This document shows positions 8,185 to 12,500 of a stretch of DNA of 12,500 nt, piece after piece. Below the pieces are notes generated by a model that saw only the letters and a program-made list of their open reading frames with translations, was not told the origin of the DNA and made no database searches. Source of the DNA: Pigoraptor vietnamica (lineage: Eukaryota > Opisthokonta > Filasterea); assembly GCA_943704525.1 (NCBI GenBank), contig CALSCQ010001044.1, positions 1-12,500 on the forward strand. The letters run 5' to 3'. Made by a program: the position numbers and the translations under genes. Numbering within the stretch: position 1 is the stretch's first letter; each line of letters starts with the position of its first letter.

Positions 8185-8462
8185 GTGCGTGCGCGTGTGC
8201 GTGCGTGTTTTCTCTATCGACCCAGACTGAGTGGGAACGGCACGCTATAGTACGCACGCGCAAGTGCATCCCCGCTTCACTATTGTGACTCTACGACGCA
8301 ACTGTGACGTATCTATTAATCTGTCTCTCCGTCCAGTAGCTATTTTTACTTTCCCCAAGGGTACAGAGTTCGCAAGCAGTGCTAACACTCCCGCCTTCCC
8401 CTTCAACATCTGATTGCGCCCACGCTTAATTGCCTCCGAGAAGCAAGGCCGGCCTTTATACC
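8185..8462. other. Region between the CRAL-TRIO relic and the 3' end of the minus-strand locus
   Basis: It begins with an alternating purine-pyrimidine run (8185-8207, GTGCGTGCGCGTG type), consistent with the start of the relic's intron. A short open plus-strand frame (8264-8413, containing RFTIVTLRR and VAIFTFPKGTEF) may be the relic's following exon but similarity is thin. No polyadenylation word AATAAA is seen downstream of the minus-strand stop at 8463-8465. Confidence 0.35.
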
Positions 8463-10831
8463 TCACTCACTGACAGCCCATTCCACTTCGCCGAGTCGTG
8501 TCAGCAGGTCGTTCAGGGCGGAAACAGGCGACGCATACGCTCCCCCAGCCCCGCCGCCCTCACTCAACACCTGCCGAAGCAGTCCACGCGCGCGCGCTAA
8601 GTCACCGACAACGCCGGCACAATCCCGATAGCCCTCCACAGCCGCAGAGAGCAAAAACAGTCGCTGCAGCCACCGGCACGGCGCCCTCCCCCGCCAGTTG
8701 ATATTCCCCGGCAACCAGAGATAGGCCGCCGGCCGCCACGGCCGCAAGCACGTCGTGCGCCGTTCCATCGCAACAGGGCACAACGGCCGCTTCCAACGAC
8801 TTAACATCAACGGCATCCAAAGCAGTCGCCGCTTCCTCCGCACAACGGAACGCGCCAGCATCGACCCACACCGGTAAGCTGCCGCTCGCACACATTGCAC
8901 GTACTGCCTTCGAGTCCGCAATCGACGTAACACCGGCGGTGATTGTTGCACCCACAATCGACGAGAGATCGGATGTCTTCGCCGCGCCGGGTGAAAAAGG
9001 GGCGGTGTTCCCACGCGCTGAGCCCGCAGGCCGCCCGGCACCTGCAGCAGCGCTTGACTTGATGGCAAGCACTCGCAGCGCTGCCAATGCACACACAATC
9101 GCCGGGGACCTCACACTGCCCTCCCGACAACACTGTTCGCGGAGCAGCAACTCCGTCGCGCCGGAAATGTCCTCGCGGCAACTCTGCATGTCCGCACGCC
9201 ACAATCCGCCATGCTCGAGACACGCGATGCAGTCCCACCGCGCGGCGCCGACGCCGTCGGCGCAGTTGCCGTTCTCGCCTCTGGCGACAAGCTTTCTCAG
9301 ACCACCTGCGAGCGCAACGAGCCGCTTGTGGTTGATTGACAGCTTGTACGCATAACGGTATTCCAGCGGTCCGATAATCGAATCGCGAGGACTCCGTGGT
9401 GTGACAGTAACAAGCGCCGCCCTCACCACCGACGACTGAAACGCGTAGCCGCCAGCAGCGCGACCGAGACCCACGCCACTCCCCGGGCCGTCCAAAACTT
9501 TACGTGCGGTCTCGGGACTAATATAAGGGGAGCGTACGAGTAACGCCGCGAGGGAAGCACGAATGGCGACATCAGATTCGCAGCTCTGCCTTCCTTTGGC
9601 GTCATGGTAAACGGAAGCTGCCAGAATGCTCAAGTCAGGATCGAACCGGTGGCGCTCCAAGGCGCGCTCTAGGACGCGGCGTGTCAGTGATTCCCATTCG
9701 GTTGGTGGAAACAATTCATCGCCGGCAAAGAGCGCGAACCACACGGACAGACACGAACAGAATTCCCCCGCATCGATGGTCCGCCTGGTCACGTGTCTCG
9801 CGAAATCCAACATTGCCGCAGCCGACACTAACGCCGGCTGGCCTGATCCGTCCCGTGCGTACTGCGCCAACGTCCCAAGAGGATCAAAATCGGTCCAGTC
9901 ACTGACGGTGTTGTCGAGAATCGCTTCAAGCAACGCAAGCGCGCGGTCCACAAGAAACTCGAAACCGCCCGCAGCAATAATCTCGCTTGCGAAAGCGCGA
10001 TCAAAGCCGGCAACCGCTTCAAGGGAACGCATGGGCCCGCTCGCAAACTCACGAGCGCCCACCGGACAGTGTCGCGCGACTGTCAAAGCCGCACGAACGG
10101 CATGTCGCACCCATGTATGGTCGAGCGGCGCACTGAGATCGACGTGAAGGTCCGTCCCTTCCGCGGCACTCTTCCACATGCGTACTCGGAAAACTTTTAA
10201 CGCGCGCCGCAAAATGGCAGCATTGCCCGCCCACGCACGCGTCACATCGACCGTCAGAGCGATCATGTCGACCTGGTAGAAGGAGTCGCGCAACGCTCCC
10301 TTGTGCGAATTCACCGAAGGCCTAGTGCACGCAGTAGTTATGCACTCCATGAGCGACAGCGCCGCCAAGACGCACTCGGGCGACTTATTTCTGGCAAGAC
10401 ACGTGCGCGCCAACTCAAACCATGCCTCGGTGCAGTAAACGAATGTGCTGTCGTACGCAATCATCTTCTTCAGCGACCGGAGCCCGTCGCGCACCACGTC
10501 AACGTCCGTTGGAAAGGCACGGATAGCACCCACAATGGCATCCGCCAGGGCCGCGTCCCCAAGCATATCAAATCGCTTAAACAACGACCATCGACGTCCG
10601 GCCATCGCACTACACCCGTGGCGCTGCACGCGCACGTCCGCGGGCGATTCGCGCATCAGCTGGGCGACTGCAGGTAGCAAGCCGTATACGGACTCTTCCA
10701 AGAACCCGCGTACCGTCACGTGGGGCACTGCGGCCAGGGGTGCCAAAGACAGTCCGCCGTTTACTGTTACGAAAACAGAAGACAAACCGCGCGCCCAGTG
10801 CAATCCGTATCGCCTATCAAGGCAGTTGCTG
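8463..10831 (-). CDS. Armadillo/HEAT-like helical repeat protein (downstream half of an F-box/LRR locus), with one apparent frame slip
   Basis: The frame is open on the minus strand from the array (10831) to a TGA at 8602-8604. It encodes about 740 residues of amphipathic helix pairs with armadillo-type spacing, for example LLPAVAQLMRESPADVRVQ, AIRAFPTDVDVVRDGLRSL and WVRHAVRAALTVARHC. No ATG lies between the array and the first helix (the nearest, at about 10660, is inside it), so the true start is upstream: by fusion to the F-box/LRR frame or through an intron. At the 3' end the helical pattern moves to another frame (WLQRLFLLSAAVEGYRDC ... EVEWAVSE, TGA at 8463-8465). Loss of one base in the C-run 8688-8692 (G-run on the coding strand) would connect them, so I place the end at 8463. 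Armadillo/HEAT arrays bind protein partners. Alternatives: a decaying gene, or sequencing indels. Family assignment rests on pattern, not on a full profile. Confidence 0.6.
8684..8692 (-). other. Apparent single-base frame slip in a G-rich run
   Basis: The plus strand reads CCCTCCCCC here. Upstream on the coding strand the protein-like frame is GLSLVAGEYQLAG; downstream it is the frame one base on, CRWLQRLFLLSAAVEGYRD. Continuing in the first frame gives a short Cys/Gly-rich end and a TGA at 8602-8604. No GT-AG pair of usable length spans the switch. Confidence 0.55.
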
Positions 10832-12182
10832 GCGATACGAAGGGAACCCAGTCGCCCCTCCAGCAACGGCAGACCAGTAGGAGGGAACCCAGTCGCCCCT
10901 CCAGCAACGGCAGACCAGTAGGAGGGAACCCAGTCGCCCCTCCAGCAACGGCAGACCAGTAGGCGGCAGCGATACGAAGGGAACCCAGTCGCCCCTCCAG
11001 CAACGGCAGACCAGTAGGCGGCAGCGATACGAAGGGAACCCAGTCGCCCCTCCAGCAACGGCAGACCAGTAGGCGGCAGCGATACGAGGGGAACCCAGTC
11101 GCCCCTCCAGCAACGGCAGACCAGTAGGCGGCAGCGATACGAGGGGAACCCAGTCGCCCCTCCAGCAACGGCAGACCAGTAGGCGGCAGTGAATGGCAAT
11201 CGCAAAAGCGGTCGGGAGTGCTCAAGTACACTTCGAGCGACGAAAGAGAGAGACGCGAAATGTCAACGACTTCGCAATCTTCGGCTTCGTTCTCAAAAGC
11301 GACTTCCTGGCGCACCGTGGCCGTCAGGTCCCCTTTCACTCGGTCCCACACCCGCCCGTAAAGATCCATCCTTCGAAACGAACCAACGCCGAGAACATTC
11401 GAGCCATCTCTCTGCCGCACACACCTCAGGACGAGCGAGTGGACGCGACCGCCCTCCGGCAGCGGTGGAACAGTCGCATGATCGAGTGTCAGCGTGTGCA
11501 CTCGGCCAAGGAACAAAGCCGAAACGTCCGTAACGCCCTCGCGCCGCTGGATTGCAAGCGTGTGGACAGTCGAGAGCGCACTAACGTCACGCACACCCTC
11601 GCACCCCTCCAGAACGACCGTGTGCACGTGCGCAAGCGCCTCGACTGACGTCAGCGCATCGCAGCAGCGAATCTCGGCACGCTGAAGGGAGCGAATGCGC
11701 GGAAGAGTGGCGACGGCGCCACACTGGGACAGCGCGAGCTTGCGAAGTGTCACGCTGCCAGCGAGGCACGCAATGTCCGGTACGGCGCAGTCTACCAGCA
11801 CAAGGGCGCTGACGGTGCACAGTTGGGCCACACCCCGCAGTAGAGTTCCGCCGCGGATCACGTCCACGCGCGTGAACCCCTCGCGTACGAGATGCTCCCA
11901 CTCCCCGCGCGCACAGCAATCCTCGACTACCAAGCGGATCGGGAGGGGCGCAAGGGGGCCGCCCAGCAGCGTATCGCGCACGCGTGCACAGAAGGCGGGA
12001 TCGGTCGACATGGCACGTGCGACGCGGCGCTTGAGGAGAACGGCGAGGTCATCGGGCCACAGCGTCACGGCCGCACGGCGCAGTCCGCGCGACACGCGTA
12101 AGAGAGAGCGACGGGCCGAAGTGGGGAGATACCGCCCGACGCCACCGAGGACGTCGACGGGAAGATCGAGAAACGACGCCAT
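10767..12182 (-). CDS. F-box and leucine-rich-repeat protein running into the tandem array
   Basis: The ATG at 12182 is preceded directly by an in-frame TAG. Residues 4-40 form an F-box (LDLPVDVLGGVGRYLP then RRSLLRVSRGLRR), the SKP1-binding module of SCF ubiquitin ligases. Residues about 122-255 are leucine-rich repeats of about 20-24 residues in the style of VHTVVLEGCEGVRDVSAL and RVHTLTLDHATV, a type common in protist F-box and surface proteins and expected to bind the substrate. Native sequence ends at residue 331 (base 11190). From there the frame reads about 120 residues of tandem array and a short tail to TAA at 10767-10769. The C-terminal 140 residues are therefore array-derived and may be meaningless, or a linker into the armadillo-like half, which is out of frame by one base class. 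Whether this is an independent gene or the 5' half of an F-box/LRR/armadillo gene cannot be settled here. Confidence 0.75.
   Translation of the reverse strand: MASFLDLPVDVLGGVGRYLPTSARRSLLRVSRGLRRAAVTLWPDDLAVLLKRRVARAMSTDPAFCARVRDTLLGGPLAPLPIRLVVEDCCARGEWEHLVREGFTRVDVIRGGTLLRGVAQLCTVSALVLVDCAVPDIACLAGSVTLRKLALSQCGAVATLPRIRSLQRAEIRCCDALTSVEALAHVHTVVLEGCEGVRDVSALSTVHTLAIQRREGVTDVSALFLGRVHTLTLDHATVPPLPEGGRVHSLVLRCVRQRDGSNVLGVGSFRRMDLYGRVWDRVKGDLTATVRQEVAFENEAEDCEVVDISRLSLSSLEVYLSTPDRFCDCHSLPPTGLPLLEGRLGSPRIAAAYWSAVAGGATGFPSYRCRLLVCRCWRGDWVPFVSLPPTGLPLLEGRLGSLRIAAAYWSAVAGGATGFPPTGLPLLEGRLGSLLLVCRCWRGDWVPFVSPATALIGDTDCTGRAVCLLFS
10832..11189 (-). repeat. Tandem array of seven units (55 nt, with 41-nt variants), stop-free in all three sense frames
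   Basis: The shared word GAACCCAGTCGCCCCTCCAG (plus strand) occurs at 10844, 10885, 10926, 10981, 11036, 11091 and 11146, with spacings of 41, 41, 55, 55, 55 and 55. The 41-nt units lack 14 bases (the GCGGCAGCGATACG part). On the minus strand the unit reads, in its three frames, LPPTGLPLLEGRLGSP, CRLLVCRCWRGDWVP and AAYWSAVAGGATGFPSYR, none with a stop. Because 55 is 1 modulo 3, translation cycles through all three peptides, giving a 55-residue protein period. One unit pair differs only at GAAGGG versus GAGGGG, so the array is young and homogenised. There are no spacers of unique sequence, so it is not CRISPR. Confidence 0.95.
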
Positions 12183-12500
12183 CTACCGAACGAAAAGTGC
12201 GGCGGTAGAGTGCACTGTCGTTGGATTTACGCTCTTCACTCAAAGGGCCACAACAACCGCAGTTGCAAATGACGTGTACGTGTCGTCAGTTTTGATGTCA
12301 ACACATCTAACCCTCACTCTCCACCTAATGGCCCTGCGCCGAGATCTCGCTTTGACACAACTGTTTTGGGTTTCATGCACACACACACCCTGTCAAAAGT
12401 GCGACTGGCCTCTGCTGTGCGCACACACGGCGCCTCTCGTTGACTTGAGTTGAGAATCGATCGGGGCTCGGTTCTGGCGGTCGCGTGGGTTGTCGTGCAC
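12183..12500. other. 5' flank of the F-box/LRR gene
   Basis: No coding sequence on either strand is convincing here. The stretch probably holds the minus-strand promoter and leader, ending TTCGTTCGGTAG just before the ATG. It contains a self-similar GACGTGTACGTGTCGTC stretch (about 12270-12286) and a CA-rich run (about 12377-12390). No clear TATA element or initiator is visible. Confidence 0.4.

Noticed and set aside
9626-10147. 173-residue plus-strand open frame
   Set aside because: It lies opposite the armadillo-like frame and has Ser/Arg/Thr-rich shadow composition.
10832-11189. CRISPR-like repeat array
   Set aside because: Units are directly contiguous with no unique spacers, and the context is a eukaryotic coding locus.
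10767-11190. Intron removing the whole array and fusing the two halves
   Set aside because: Good acceptors exist after the array (for example GTTTTCGTAACAG at about 10766), but they need phase 1 and I found no matching strong donor before 11190. Left open rather than annotated.
11695-12453. 252-residue plus-strand open frame
   Set aside because: It is antisense to the F-box/LRR gene, is Arg/Thr/Ser-rich without domain pattern, and reflects the GC-rich coding strand opposite.
1-12500. Giant-virus origin (GC-rich DNA, F-box and repeat proteins as in pandoraviruses)
   Set aside because: The ODR4-like gene has at least eight phase-consistent spliceosomal introns, and no viral hallmark gene is present.

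Overview
The window comes from a nuclear genome of a GC-rich, intron-bearing unicellular eukaryote (a protist; the lineage cannot be fixed from sequence alone). Three observations support this. The first gene is cut by at least eight GT-AG introns whose phases match exactly. Introns are T/G-rich while exons are GC-rich. The proteins (ODR4-like, CRAL-TRIO/MOSPD2-like relic, F-box/LRR, armadillo-like) are eukaryotic. An ODR4 homologue implies the ER-linked UFM1 pathway, which argues against a typical fungus.

Layout. (1) 41-2623, plus strand: the 3' part of an ODR4-like gene in nine exons, ending in a tail-anchor transmembrane helix; its 5' exons lie before the window. (2) 2624-3226: intergenic, with an E-box and an E2F-like element ahead of the next gene. 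(3) 3227-7252, plus strand: a large gene of unknown function, with a long disordered Ala/Val/Pro-rich N-terminal half carrying a 116-residue tandem duplication, then a helical/coiled-coil C-terminal half. It is read open across a 309-nt sequence that looks like an intron. (4) 7253-8462: mostly non-coding, with a 44-nt homopurine tract, a paired E-box palindrome, and a decayed CRAL-TRIO (MOSPD2-like) exon at about 8047-8184 with several frame breaks. (5) 8463-12182, minus strand: an F-box/leucine-rich-repeat reading frame at the upstream end and a long armadillo/HEAT-like helical frame at the downstream end. They are separated by a seven-copy tandem array (10832-11189) that has no stop codon in any of the three sense frames. 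(6) 12183-12500: 5' flank of the F-box gene.

The most interesting structure is the minus-strand locus. F-box, LRR and armadillo modules in that order recall the ARABIDILLO/Aardvark protein type, so the two frames may be one gene. The array unit is 55 nt (1 modulo 3), so copy number decides whether the two halves are in frame. In this sequence they are out of frame, and one added 55-nt unit or one lost 41-nt unit would join them. A second apparent frame slip sits near the 3' end of the same locus. No functional link between the ODR4-like gene, the unknown gene and the F-box/armadillo locus is evident; the window looks like an ordinary stretch of compact protist genome rather than an operon-like system.
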